DNA of 64,000 nt from Lepus europaeus (GCF_033115175.1 NC_084838.1:67362468-67426467), one strand, 5' to 3'. Positions 1 to 11,657 are shown, counted from the first letter of the stretch. The notes: generated by a model not told the origin, from the sequence alone. Numbers and translations: made by a program.

Positions 1-1079
1 GAGTCATTAGAGTATTTTTATAGAATGAAGTCTGGAAGAATTGCTCAGTCAATGGGTATACACAGTTAAAATTTTGACAGACGTTATCAAATTGCCCACC
101 CACCCATTGATTTGAGAGATACTGTTTCCCAGCATATTCTCCAACATCACATTTTAATTTTTAAAAATATTATAGGAATAAAAATTCTGATTTTTCATGA
201 AGCCAAATATTACAGTTTTGATTCCAGGTCTATTGCTGATGTCCTTCCAACTTGATCCATCACTGTTACATTTATGACATTTTGAAATCCCCTACATCCT
301 CCTTACTCTATACAGGAAACTAAAGCCCAGAGAAGTCAGGTGATGTGCAAGAGCACAAGCTGATGCTTAGTAAAATCAAGGAAGGAATCAATGCAGTCAC
401 TCTTCTGCTCATTACTAGTTACTATGCCTGGAAGATATCAGGTTTTACTCATTTTTATAGCCTGCATTGTGACTAGCATAGCAAAGTAAGTCCTAAATAA
501 TCATAATAAGTTCCTCTGATCTCTAGTGGTAAGGAGATGTATTAGTAGATGTCTCTAGCGATTATAATACTGAAGTCAAAAGACAGGACTAGGTTTTCAT
601 TTACTTCCGGCAACATCATATTGATGGAGATGTGAAAAACCAAACACATACAAAATGTTCAGCAGAGAAGACTATTCAACTCAACAGGCAAATAAATAAA
701 AATCACATAACAATGCTGCATTGTATTTAAAAATGAAGCCTTCAAATGTCATTCCTACCTGAGAAGCAGGGCCCAGCAACACAGGGAGAGTAACTGAAGT
801 CCAAGCACATATTTAAATTATTTAAACTAAGAAATGGTCACTGTCAGATGGATTTCTCCCAAATGAAAATCAGGGGATAAAGTGGTGATAATCTAGCTAT
901 GAGGGAAAGCAGGTAGCCATGATCCAGTGAAAGAGCTGGGAATTGGACCTGAGAACTTCCTACCTATTTGTTTCCATTTCTTTATTTAATCCAGCATCTG
1001 CACCACCCTCCTATGTTTCCACAAATGTTTTTGTTACCACCAACACCACTTCCCTAATTCTAGGAGGATTACAATTGTA
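1..1079. other. Intergenic DNA, no gene seen
   Basis: AT-rich sequence with no plausible coding exon or splice-flanked frame. A MIR fragment lies near 300-370. The stretch around 600-830 has an A-rich + strand like decayed L1 sequence, but I cannot assign it. Confidence 0.6.
300..370 (-). repeat. MIR SINE fragment
   Basis: The text around AACTAAAGCCCAGAGAAGTC followed by a GTGATGTGCAAGAGCACAAGC-like stretch matches the reverse complement of the MIR core (tGAGGAAACTGAGGCCCAGAGAGG...). It is old, diverged and short, and its boundaries are approximate. Confidence 0.5.
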
Positions 1080-1640
1080 CCAGATTTTATTACTACATGA
1101 TAAACAACATATAGCGGTTAAAAAAAACACCCAATTATTACCTTGCAGTTCTGTGAGTCAGAAATCAGGTCATGGCATATCTGGGTTCCCTGATTAAGAA
1201 GTCATCTGGGAGCTGCATTTTCATGTGTATCTTGATGTCTTTTTTCCAGGTGCCTTCTGGTTGCAGGCTGAATTCAGTTTCTTTTGGGTTCAGGACTGAG
1301 GTCTCTTCTTTCTTTCTCCCTGTTGGCCAGAAATCACTCTTAGCTCATAGAGGTTGCCTTCACGTTACAGCCATGTGGCCCTCTCACCACATGGCAGCTT
1401 GTTCCTTCAAAGCTAAAAGGAACTTCTCTCCTAATCTTCCATGATAACAATATACATAATCAAAAATAATCACCAGGGTGATGATCCCATCACCTTCATC
1501 ATACTGTATCAACAAAGGAAGAGAAATTATTCCATCATGTTCATAGTTTCCACTCAATGAAGAGAAGAGGATGATACCTAGCAAAATCTCCTTGTTGTGG
1601 GAATCTTGGAAATCATCTTAGAATTCTGCCTGCCACGTGA
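1080..1640 (-). repeat. Diverged MaLR-type LTR remnant, antisense
   Basis: The order of recognisable blocks (GTTCTGTGAGTCAGAAATC, GTTGCAGGCTGAATTCAG, CATGTGGCCCTCTCACCACA, ATCATCTTAGAATTCTGCC) resembles the antisense of old mammalian MaLR/MLT-type LTRs. It is heavily decayed. The call is by eye and another MER-class repeat is possible. Confidence 0.35.
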
Positions 1641-1699
1641 ACAAAGCAGATAAAGCCCAAAGTGACCCTGATAAGATATACCACAGAGAGCACTTGGTA

Positions 1700-1800
1700 G
1701 ACAAAAAAAAAAAAAAAATCCTCAACCTCATTAGTAACCAATGGTATGAGAATTGAGAATGACAGCAATGACACTACATTCCAGAAGAAGTTTAAGCAAG
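1700..1800 (+). mobile_element. Ancient L1 ORF2 fragment
   Basis: After a short A-run the block TCCTCAACCTCATTAGTAA followed by GAATGACAGCAATGACACTAC resembles the L1 ORF2 3' region. Only a short, diverged piece remains, next to the C repeat that starts at 1817. Confidence 0.35.
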
Positions 1801-1816
1801 GTAGAAATGTGATTTT

Positions 1817-2080
1817 AGGGGGCTGGTGCTGTGGCGCAGTGGGTTAATGCCCTGGCCTGAAGCACCGGCATCCCATACGAGCGCCAGTTCGAGACCTGGT
1901 TACTCCACTTCTGATCCAGCTCTCTGCCTTGGCCTGGGAAAGCAGTAGAAGATGGCCCAAGTGCTTGGGCCCCTGCACCCACATGGGAGACCCATAAGAA
2001 GCTCCTGACTCCTGGATTCCGATCAGCGCAGCTCCAGCCATTGTGGCCAGTTGGGGAGTAAACCATAAGATGGAAAACCC

Positions 2081-2122
<42 letters not shown>

Positions 2123-2160
2123 CTCCTCTCTCCATGTAACTCTTACTTTAAAAAAATAAA
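1817..2160 (+). mobile_element. C-repeat SINE (lagomorph)
   Basis: This is a full-length tRNA-derived SINE. The pol III A box TGGCGCAGTGG is at 1832-1842 and the B-box-like AGTTCGAGACC at 1886-1896. They are followed by the CCTGGGAAAGCAGTAGAAG body, (CT)n at about 2082-2117 and an A-rich tail. A perfect target duplication, AGAAATGTGATTT, flanks it at 1803-1815 and 2161-2173. Apparent antisense reading frames in it are not genes. Confidence 0.93.
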
Positions 2161-2254
2161 AGAAATGTGATTTAAAAAAAAAAGTTTGAGTATATTTTAC
2201 TGGCTTGAAGCTTGAAAATAATAACTTCTAGCACATTTTAAGAGATAAATAATT

Positions 2255-2582
2255 GGGGCTGGCACTGTGGTATAGCAGGTAAAGCCACCGCCTGCAGTGC
2301 CAGCATCCCATATGGGCACCGGTTTGAGTCCCGGCAGCTCCACATCCAATCCAGCTCTCTGCTATGGCCTGGGAAAGCAGTAGAAGATGGCCCAAGTCCT
2401 TGGGCCCCTGCGAAGACCCGGAGGAAGCTCCTGGCTCCTGGCTTCAGATCCGCATAGCTCCCGCCATTGTGGCCAATTGGGGAGTGAACCAGCAGATGTA
2501 AGACCTCTCTCTCTCTCTGCCTCTCCTTCTCTCTCTGTGTCACTCTGACTTTCAAATAAATAAAATAAATCTTTAAAAAAAT
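2255..2582 (+). mobile_element. C-repeat SINE
   Basis: Full-length copy with B box GTTTGAGTCCC, the conserved GGCCTGGGAAAGCAGTAG body, (CT)n and an AAATAAATAAAAT tail. The perfect 14-bp duplication AGAGATAAATAATT is at 2241-2254 and 2583-2596. It lies about 90 bp from the preceding copy in the same orientation. Confidence 0.93.
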
Positions 2583-3048
2583 AGAGATAAATAATTGACA
2601 TTTCAGATTTTTTTAAAACACTAGATAATGGTATTAGCCAAAATCACTATTTGGATTTATTTGCTTAAAAATAATTCACAATATCAAAATATTAGATGCT
2701 AAAAACAAATAATATAATCACTAATTGTTGGAATGAACAAATAAATCAGTGTCAATCTTTATAAATAATTCTCCTATGAAAAGGGCTACCTAAACATTAA
2801 GTAAGCAGATTCGTTTTCTAAATATAAAGATGTTTTATACCCATGAAAATCTTGTCCTATTCCTTACTGAGTTCACATTTTTTGTTTAATATTGCTTTTT
2901 TTACTCTTACATTTTCCATTAAATCTGTTCTCTCATTCTCCTTTCTTTGGATTTTAACTTTTCAGTTAATTCATTTAAATAAAATTTCACTGATGTTGAA
3001 ACACCCACTGCCTGCTGTTACCTACACAAAAATTCCTTGCCACCCATG

Positions 3049-3404
3049 GGAAATGAATAAATTTCTACTCCATACTGGGCATAAGATTTTGATCACTAAA
3101 CTCAACTCTACTTAAGCAAGGATATTCAGAGCCAATGAATTAGTAATTCAAAGTCAGAATGTGTCACAAAATATTTATGTCTACTTGTTTGAAGTAATCA
3201 ATTCTTGTTGAATTGAAATTGAATTTGAATATTGTTGAAGATTCTTGAGAATTAAATATTTCAAATAAATAAAAAGTTTAACTTATGGCATATTCATACT
3301 TTGAATTACTAACTCATTGGCTCTGATACATCCTTGGTTAGGCTGAGTTGAGTAAAATGACCTGAACCCATTGCCCAGCACATAGTGGAAATTTAATGAT
3401 GGTT
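3049..3404. repeat. Imperfect palindrome, ~180-bp arms
   Basis: The segment 3100-3163 matches the reverse complement of 3289-3353 at about 85 percent, including the shared block CAGAGCCAATGA. Weaker complementarity extends outward on both sides (AAATTTC.AC and CTGGGCA blocks at 3060-3081 and about 3372-3393) and inward towards a centre near 3226. This is either an old palindromic DNA transposon or an inverted duplication. No gene is involved. Confidence 0.75.
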
Positions 3405-3740
3405 CTGAAAGGTAAATCTAAGGGGTGTCAAAGATTTTTCCTTTACTTCCTCTCCCTCATAGCACGTTTTCCTGGCATGAAATAAAAAAATATCCACTAT
3501 TATTTTATATTAATATTTTTGTTAAAGCTTTCAAATGTGAACAGAGTTGTAGCAGTAGGATTATCAATGTAATACACCCATTCTATCACCTGGCTTTAAA
3601 AACTATTATTACATGAGAAGCTTGTTTCATCTCTACTATTAATCACTACTTCTTCCACTATCTCAATTATTTTCAAGAAAATGATATCACTTCATATCAT
3701 AGAGATGTTTCAACATCTAACTCTAAAAAACTGAGATTCT

Positions 3741-4057
3741 TGAAGCCAATGTGGCTTGGCAGGTAAAGCCGCCGCCTGTGGTGCCACCATCCCTTAAGGG
3801 TGCTGGTTTGAGCCCTAGCTGCTCCATTTCTGATCCAGCTCCCTGCTAATACTCCTGGGAAAACAGTGGAGAAAGCCCCATATGCTTGGGCTCGTGCACC
3901 CACATGGGAGACCCGGAAGAGGCTTCTGGCCCCTGGATTCAGATCAGCTCAGCTCTGGTCGTTGTGGCCATTTGGGGAGCGAACCACTGGATGGAAAATC
4001 TTTCTCTCTCTCTCTGTAACTCCGCCTTTCAAATAAATTTAAAAATCTTTTAAAAAG
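3741..4057 (+). mobile_element. C-repeat SINE, diverged
   Basis: The tRNA-like head begins at GAAGCCAATGTGGCTTGGCAGG, followed by the typical body and a CTTTCAAATAAATTT tail. A (GA)n run follows at about 4056-4087. A possible duplication (AAAAACTGAGATTC and AAAAATTGAGATTC) lies at 3727-3740 and 4135-4148, so extra sequence of unclear origin sits between the tail and the right flank. Confidence 0.85.
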
Positions 4058-4149
4058 AGAGACAGAGAGAAAGAGAGAGAGAGAGATCAGAGATCTAATG
4101 TGATAAAATATAGCATAGAAAAAATATTATTTTAAAAAATTGAGATTCA

Positions 4150-5219
4150 TCTTAGAAGGCATAAAGTTATAAACATACTTAACAAAATACCAAAAATAAA
4201 TAAAGTCATTCCTTAAGTCATCAGATAGCCAAACAGTGTACAGATATCCTTGGTAATCTTATTTTTTTTTTTACTTATATTAACCAGTTTACTATAAAAG
4301 ATACAACACAGGAAAAGCCAAATTAAAGAAGTGCATAAAACAAAGTATGAGGAGGTTGGGGTAGACACAGGCTTCCATGCCCACTTCATGCACCCATCTA
4401 TCTAGCACATCAGTGTATATACAAATAGTCCATTTTTCTTCATTTAATTTATCTTGTTCATAATGAAAGCAGTAAAAATTTAAGAAAGATGTTTACCAAC
4501 ATGGAAGCTCATAACATTTTAATAGCTTATTCACGTAAATGAGGATCTGAACAAAGTTCATGTATTGCAATCCGTTTTTCAGGTCTTTTCCCTCTGTTTT
4601 GGTTTCTTGCCCTTATTTTTGTTATTTTTGAAGAAATGAGGTCATGTAACCTGTGGCGTTTTCCATAGTTTATCATGCTAATTCCATTACTATAGTGCCA
4701 TTTATTGAATTCCTTGTCACCTGTTTTTATTATAAGTTAATAGCTGTCTAGATTCCTGATAAGATTCAGATTATCCTTTTCTTAGCAAACTTACTTCACC
4801 TGTAACATTTCATACTTCCATATGGCTATCTTTACCTTTTTTGATACTACCAACTATTGGTGATTACATATTAGATGCATTAATTCATTAGGGCTTGCAA
4901 AATAGTAATATATGTCGTTCATTTCATTTATTAGATAAAACACTTTCGTATAGGGAAATTTTCCTTCAATTATTTGGCTACTTTGAGATACAATCATAAT
5001 AATGAAGGACAAACACTTGATTCCTTTTCTTTCAATGTATAAAAAAAGAAAATTAATCAGCAAGGGTCATAAATGACTTGTTTTAATTCTATTATAAACT
5101 CACAGATTTAAACATATTTATATTACTCAATCCAGTGCAATTTTTGTCTTAACTGATGCCCAAATTGCTTTATCTTTGACTGACAGGAACTTATTCAAGT
5201 TGCCTCCTGAATCTTTTGA
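4150..5219. other. Intergenic DNA, no gene seen
   Basis: AT-rich sequence without a recognisable exon, RNA gene or clear repeat. A few mammalian-repeat-like phrases (for example around 4340-4440) are too diverged to name. Confidence 0.55.
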
Positions 5220-5236
5220 CTTGATCCAAGCTGGTT

Positions 5237-5804
5237 TTTAAAAAAATATTTATTTTAGGGGCTGGCATTATCATGCAGCAGGTAAAACCACTGCCTATGA
5301 TGCTAGCATCTCATAAGCATTAATACATGTTCCGTTGGTTCCACTTCTGATTTAGCTCCCTGCTAACGGCCTGGGAAAAGCAGTGGAAGGTGGTCCAAGT
5401 GTTTGGGCCTCTGCCATCCATGTGGGCAACCTGGATGAAGCTCCTGGTTCCTGGCTTCAGCTTGGCCCAGCCCTAGCCATTGCTGCCATCTGGAGAGTGA
5501 ACAAATAGATGTTTTATTTTATTTCAAAGGAGTAACAGAGAAAGATCTCCCATCTGCTGGTTCACCCTCCAGATAGCCACAATAGCCAGACTGGGCCAGA
5601 CTGAAACCAAGAGCCAAGAATTCCATCTGGGTCTCCTACATGGATAGCAGGGGGCCAATCACTTGGGCCATCTTCTGCTGCTTTCCAAAGTTCATTAACA
5701 GGGAGCTGGATCAGAAGTGGGGCAGCTGGTACTTGAATTGACACTCCAACATGGTCTACCAACATCACAGGTGGCAACTTAACCCACTGTGCTTTGATGT
5801 CTGT
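5237..5804 (-). mobile_element. C-repeat SINE, split by a second C repeat
   Basis: A minus-strand C repeat begins with its tail (TTTTAAAAAAATATTTATTTTA) at 5237-5257, is interrupted by a + strand copy, and resumes at about 5512 with ATTTCAAAGGAGTAACAGAG through to 5804. The duplication CTTGATCCAAGC at 5220-5231 and 5805-5816 brackets the whole composite, showing that this was the first insertion. Confidence 0.85.
5258..5511 (+). mobile_element. C-repeat SINE nested in another C repeat
   Basis: The + strand head starts at GGGGCTGGCATTATCATGCAG and runs through GCCTGGGAAAAGCAGTGGAAG to GAGTGAACAAATAGATG. It lacks the usual (CT)n and A-rich tail and joins the T-rich arm of the older minus-strand copy. 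It inserted into the tail of that copy. Confidence 0.85.
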
Positions 5805-5911
5805 CTTGATCCAAGCAGTCTTTGATAGCCACCTTGATTTCCAATATTAGAGCTGTTTCAGGCCCATTTTGTATGTTTCTTTTTGCTCCATGCCTAGAAT
5901 AAGCCATTTCT

Positions 5912-5944
5912 CAAAAAATAAATAAATAAATAAATAAATAAAAA
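5912..5944. repeat. (AAAT)n microsatellite
   Basis: About eight tandem AAAT units, TAAATAAATAAATAAA, after CTCAAAA. It stands alone and is probably a relic of a retroelement tail. Confidence 0.9.
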
Positions 5945-6129
5945 TTCCTGTAAATGGACATGGTAGAAACCACAATCTGGGTACCAATGGTAGACTTTGC
6001 TATTAGATTGGTCATCAATTTTAGGCAATCTAAGTTTATAGAGTCAAAAAAAGCTTTTAAAGATAAAATATATCACTATAACCCTCATAATGGCAATTCC
6101 AGTTAGGATTCAGGGCTACAGAATTTGTA

Positions 6130-7394
6130 AGCTGATTTTTATGACATTATTGAAATATACCATAAATTCATTCTTTTAAGTGTACAAATAATGGTTTTTA
6201 GTATATTCTCAAATTTGTGCAACCATCACCACAATCAATTTTAGAATATTTTCATCATAAACAAAAGAAGTCCTATATCATTTAGCTGTTACTCTTCAAG
6301 TCTCCACATTTCTGCTTCCCTATTTACCCTAAGCATCTCTATTCTAACATCTGTCTCTAAGATTTGCCTAACCTGGATATTTCAGAGAAGTGGAAAAAGA
6401 TAACACATGCTTTCTTGTATGGCTTCTTTATTTTGCCATCATGTTGTCAAGGTCCATCCTTGACTACTTTAATAATTTTCCATTGTAAGAATTCACTACA
6501 ATTTGTTGATGCATTCATCAGTTGGTGTATATTTGGGTTGTTTCTGCCATTTTGCAATTATTAATAATATTGTTATTAACTTCTAGTTATGTGTGTAAAT
6601 ATGTTTTCATTTCTCTTGTGTATATTCCAGAAGAATCAATGGATCAAATGGTTTTTCTGTATTTAACTTTCAGAAACACTTTGATAGTTTTTGAAAGTGA
6701 CTGTACTAATTTATATTTCTATGAACACTGTATGAGTCTTTTTTTTCCCTTAGGATTTATATATTTGAAAGGCAGAGTCTCAAAAAAGGAGAGAGGGAAG
6801 AGACACAGAAAGAGAAAGACAGACAGACAGACAGACATTCTATTCGCTGCTTCATTCCCCAAATAGCTGCTGGAACTGGGCCAATATGAAGCCAGGAGCC
6901 AGGAGCCTCCTCCAATCTCCCACGTGGGTACAGGGGCCCCAGTACTTGGGCCATCCTCTGCTGCTTTCCCAGGCAGGAAGCTGGGTTGGAAGTGGAGTAG
7001 CTGGGACTTGAATCAGTGCCCATACGAGATACTAGCTTCACAGGCGATGGCTTTACCCACTGCACAATGCTGGCCCCTTTATGAGATTCTTATTTCTCCA
7101 CACCATCACAAACATTTGTTATCATCTGAGTTTTTATTAAAAATATCTGAAGATGTAAAATTGTATCTGTCATTTTCATTTGCATTTCCCTGAATACTAA
7201 TGATATTGAGCATCATTCATGTGCTTTTTGGTCATTTGTATATTTTCTTTTAATTAATGTCTACTCATATCCTCTGACCAGTTAAGAAACTGAATTATCT
7301 CTTTTTATAACTGAGTTGTAAAAGTCCTTTATATACTTTAGATATAATTCCCTTATCAGATAAATTACTTTTTCCTATTCTTTGGGTTGTCCTA
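6130..7394 (-). mobile_element. Ancient L1 (L1M type), 3' part, split by a SINE
   Basis: The + strand reads as the complement of an old L1 3' UTR and the end of ORF2. Recognisable blocks are GCAACCATCACCACAATCAA, GATGCATTCATCAGTTGGTG, TTTGCATTTCCCTGA and TTCTTTGGGTTGTCCTAC. It is interrupted by a minus-strand C repeat at about 6748-7077. ORF2 is too decayed to translate. Confidence 0.8.
6748..7077 (-). mobile_element. C-repeat SINE inserted in ancient L1
   Basis: Minus-strand copy with tail ATTTGAAAGGCAGAG, then a purine-rich stretch with an (AGAC)n microsatellite at about 6817-6837, then the body TTGGGCCATCCTCTGCTGC and the head GCACAATGCTGGCCCC. Both flanks are L1. Confidence 0.88.
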
Positions 7395-7700
7395 CAATCT
7401 GACCCCTATCTACAGTTCCAGCTTCATCTCTTGCTTCTTACCATCATGAATTCTGATAGTAGAGCCATGTCTTCTTTCCTATCCCATTACCTGAAATCCC
7501 TAAATTCTCGCTGAAATGTCTTTTTTCCCTGGTAAATTCTAACTAAACTTTCAGGACAAAGAAGCTTTCCTCAGATGACCTCAAAAACATGACAACGAAA
7601 CTATATTTTCATATACGTATTACCCGTAATAACTCACTTGTAGTTTACACATTGTTAACACAAGTAGAACTTAATCCTGTAATTAATTATGGAATACCTA
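7395..7700 (+). mobile_element. L2 LINE fragment
   Basis: Phrases such as CGCTGAAATGTC followed by GAAGCTTTCCTCAGATGACC resemble the L2 3' region. The copy is diverged, with uncertain ends. Confidence 0.4.
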
Positions 7701-9050
7701 TATGCTATTGATTCTAAGAGCAATATTCACAGAAGTTCAGAAAAAGGAAAAACAAATTTTGCCTATGAAAGTCAGAAAAAAAATGTCTTCCTGGAGGATG
7801 TAGAACTTGAGCTAGAATTATATATAAATAAAAGATTGTAACATTTTAAATGTATTTACATAATTACATATGTCAATGGTAGCCAATACTCATTCTCTTG
7901 ACAACCTCATTCAAGGTTTAAACTATTTCCTAAGGTACAGCCTTGAGAAGAATAACTATAACCCATGCATAGTCTCTCTCTACATATGAAGACTCTTATT
8001 AAATTACATACAGGCAATGATTTTTCTTGAGGCTAGGTTCAGCCCACCTCTCCAAGTCTCATGTTCTTAAAGGAGTACAGGGAATTTTCCTAGTCTGATT
8101 TAGTTGTTTTTTTTTTTTTTTAAGCTTAGAAAGGTTGGAATATTATTGCACTCATTTGAGAACTAAAAATGGTAATTTAACTAAACTGCGTCAGTTTCCA
8201 TGGACCTTAACTGAACTATATCCCTTATTTGGGGCAAAGCATTGCGCGCACGATAGTTCTTGAGGTATGTTATCAGAACTGTTAATTTCCCAGCATCTTA
8301 TCTTTTTTCATTTTCCATCATAAAATAACTACTATTCATTAAAAATTTACCCAAGATTTTAATTCTGCCTTGACATACAAAAAAACCTTTTAGAATATGA
8401 TATGGAACATCATATTCTAATTGAATTGATATGTATTTATGACTAAAGAAATAGGCCAATTTATAGCAGGTGCTCTCCCCTACGTAATGTTGCTTGAACT
8501 TCAAATCTGCCTTTACCATGTTTGTTTGACTCTACAATTTGAAGTAAATTTCTGCAGAGTTAAAAAAATTAAAAAACTACCTAGAAAGTACAGATACTTG
8601 AGGCCTGAGAAAACAGGTTTCTTTTTTCTTAGTCTGGGCAATCACACAGTGTGTGTGACTTCGGATAAAGCTCAAGATTAATATTGATTTTACTTCTTCA
8701 TTCATGTAAAGAAGCAAGAGGAGGCAACTCTTAGAGCCTTCTTTCATGTTTGCTCTCAGTAAGTGAACTTCTCACCATCATTCCTGGAAATTTATGTCTG
8801 AGAGCTACACATGTGGCTGTCCAGTTTGAGTTTATCTCTTTCAATATTCAAGTGGCTCCAGACCACCATCCTTTTTTGGTAAAATCAATTCTCCATTCCA
8901 AAGGTTTTTCTACCCAAATTATTGTACGGCAACCAAATGAATACTCAGAAAGTCTATGAATTTATCATTTTTCTCACCTATATAGCAGTCAATTACATAA
9001 AAATCTTAGAGATTTTTGGAAGAAGTTCTCTAGGACGGCTGCTGACCTAT
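7701..9050. other. Intergenic DNA, no gene seen
   Basis: AT-rich sequence with no coding signal. It contains a short perfect hairpin at 8390-8420 (12-bp stem, 7-nt loop) and a small CpG-bearing patch, GCATTGCGCGCACG, near 8240. Confidence 0.6.
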
Positions 9051-11130
9051 GATTAATTTCACTATCTCTTTCATCATTGCACCCTACCACCATCAAAACT
9101 CAAGTTGTGGTCTGCAATTAAATAAGCCTAGAAGCTGCCACTGTGTCCTATCAGTAGGTAGAAAAGCTGACCAAACTAAAACATCAACAGCTCCTTTGAT
9201 ACCTAAGAAAAGTCAGGTACAGGGCCAACGTCTAGAACTAAAGTTGAGAGATAGGCATATACCCAGAATCTCAATTTACCTGAGAAGTAATACATGAGCA
9301 GAAATCATGGCAAGCAGTACGAGGGCAAGAATACTTAATCTGTAATTGTCAAATAGCTGAAAGCTCAGAGTAGACAGGTCTGAGAGTCAGAAACTCCAAG
9401 AGAATCTGTCATTTCTTAGGACAGAGCAGTCGGGGGAGAGATTTACACCTTTGTAAATTTTCCCTCCTGAAGCTTTACAGGTTCTCACAGTGAAGATCAG
9501 AGGAAAATCACATATTGTGCTTCATGCTTCATGGTTCCAGCAGGGGAAAGAAAAATAATTATTTTGATAGCCAATGTATTGTTTTTCGTAACAAGATATG
9601 CCCCCAGGGGAAACTAACCAGTACCTAACCTACTCCAGTTTTATCAGAACTTTAACCTAAGGAAAGGAAAATAAAAACAACTGCAGGCCCCTCAAGCCTT
9701 CCTGTCTCACCTGAGAATATGTGAAGGCAGCAAGAAAGGGGCAGCATCTGTGAGGTTCAGAGTCCAGAGGCATAGGCTCTGAAAAGACTGAAGAGAACAC
9801 TATCCTCCCTCCAAACCTTACAACCACCTTAACTAAAGGCTTTCTACCCACTACGTGTGCAACAATTAAGAAAATCTACAAAGCATATGAAAGGCAAAAA
9901 ACAAAGCAGTGAGGTAGAGCAAGCCTCAGAAACAGACTCACGAATGCCAAGGATGTTGGAATTATCAAACCAGGAGTTTACAATAACCACAATGAATAAG
10001 CTAAATGTTCTGAAAAATAAATTAGATAGCATGCAAGGGCAGAGAGGTGGCAATTATAAAAAAGAATTAAGGGGGCCAGAGCTGTGGCATAGCAGGTTAA
10101 GCGGCCACCTGTAGTGCTGGCATCCCATATGGGTGCTGGTTCGAGACGCGGCTGTTCCACTTCTGATCCAGCTCTCTGCTGCGGCCTGGGAAAGCAGTAG
10201 AGGATGGCCCAAGTTCTTGGGCCCCTGCACCCATGTGGGAGACCCAGAAAAAGCTCCTGGCTCCTGGCTTCGGATCAGCGCAGCTCCAGCAGTTGCAGCC
10301 AACTGGGGAGTGAATCAGTGGATGGAAGAGCTCTCTCTCTCTCTCTTTGCCACTCATTCTCTCTGTGTGTAACTCTGAATTTCAAATAAATAAATAAATC
10401 TTAAAGAAAAGAAAGAATTAAAAGAAAAGTTAGAGATAGAAATCACTGTAACAGAAACAAACAATGCCCTTGAATGGATTATTAGTAAACTTTGTTAGAC
10501 GCAAGTGAGAAAGAACTTGGTAACAACCAAGATGTCCTTGGAAGAGGTGGAGGAAATATGTCAAGGAATAATATAAATAGGTGAAGGAAAAATGAATTCC
10601 GGTACATCCAGAGAATACAACAGAGTATTACTCAGCACTGGAAATGAGCTAGTAGGACATAAACTCATCTTACTAAATAAAAACGTCAATCAGAAAAGGT
10701 TACATATTATGTTTCCAACTATCTGACATTACAGAAAAGAAAAATCATAGAGACAATAAAAAATAGCTGCCCAAGGGTTAGATGGAGACAGGGATGAATG
10801 GGCAGCACACAGAGAATTTTTAGGGCAGTGAAACCACTCTGTACTTTCCTATAATAGTGGATACACATCATTATACATTTGTTTTTGTCCAACCCACAAA
10901 ATGCACAATATCAAGAGTGATCCCTCAGCAAACTATGTACTTCGAGTGATAGTGATGTATCAATGCAAGTCCATCAATGAAACAAATGTACCTCTCTGGT
11001 GAGGGATGCTGGTAAGGAGGAGGTTATACATGTGTAGATGCCTGTGGTATATGGAACACCTCTGCACCTCTCATTCAATTTTGTCGTGAATCTAAAATTT
11101 TTCTTAAAAAGTAAAGTCTACTTAAAAAGT
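9050..11130 (+). mobile_element. HAL1-like / ancient L1 element, split by a SINE
   Basis: The left part (about 9050-10500) has L1 5' UTR and ORF1-like phrases such as GTTGGAATTATCAAACCAGG. The right part (about 10530-11130) has a 3' end with ATGTACCTCTCTGGTGAGGG, ATATGGAACACCTCTGCACC and a closing AAAGTCTACTTAAAAAG. No ORF2 lies between them, which fits HAL1 (half-L1) or an internal deletion. A C repeat sits at 10071-10411. No intact coding frame remains. Confidence 0.6.
10071..10411 (+). mobile_element. C-repeat SINE
   Basis: Full-length copy beginning GGGGGCCAGAGCTGTGGC with B box GGTTCGAGACG (one mismatch to consensus), (CT)n and an AAATAAATAAATAAATC tail. Duplication AAAGAATTAA is at 10061-10070 and 10412-10421. 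It is inserted in the HAL1-like element. Confidence 0.92.
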
Positions 11131-11444
11131 TGACTACACAAACAACTTTAGAAATGTGAAAAAGGCCATAGCTTTTCACCAGAATGGTAAGAAGTCCAAG
11201 GCAAGACTTTGCACTCCTCACAACTGTAGGCCCATAGCACACGCCTGCTCAAGGAGCAGGAAGATTACTCTGGGTCTTATAAGCTAACAAAAGTAAAGTT
11301 CTCCTCCCTGTTAATCCCTTCACCCTATCCCCTACACACAAATGTGATGTGGCTGGGTCGGAAAGGGATCCAGTAACAGAAGCAAGAACCTCTAAAATGA
11401 GGTGCCTCAGAAAAGCAGAGTAACTCCTTCCATTTGCCCATGGC

Positions 11445-11545
11445 CCACTTTAATTTTTTTAGCACCTTTTTGAGATGTAACTGACATATAATCAACCAGA
11501 TACACCTAAAATGTGCAATTTGTTATTTCAACTCAACTAAGACAA
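11445..11545 (-). mobile_element. Ancient L1 3' UTR fragment
   Basis: The block TTTTTGAGATGTAACTGACA and the following ATAATCAACCAGATACACCTA resemble the complement of an old L1 3' UTR. It is short and diverged. Confidence 0.4.
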
Positions 11546-11657
11546 GGAGCATAACCACCATCTCCATAAGAGATTTTCCTACAATGCTAACCCTTCCACC
11601 CTTCCTCCCTTTGTCATGGCTATCTTTCCCCAGCCAACTAATGACCTGTTTTGGATT

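Noticed and set aside
1817-2160. tRNA gene suggested by A and B boxes (and at every other C repeat)
   Set aside because: The boxes belong to tRNA-derived SINE heads; there is no cloverleaf or acceptor stem, and the unit continues into a SINE body and A-rich tail.
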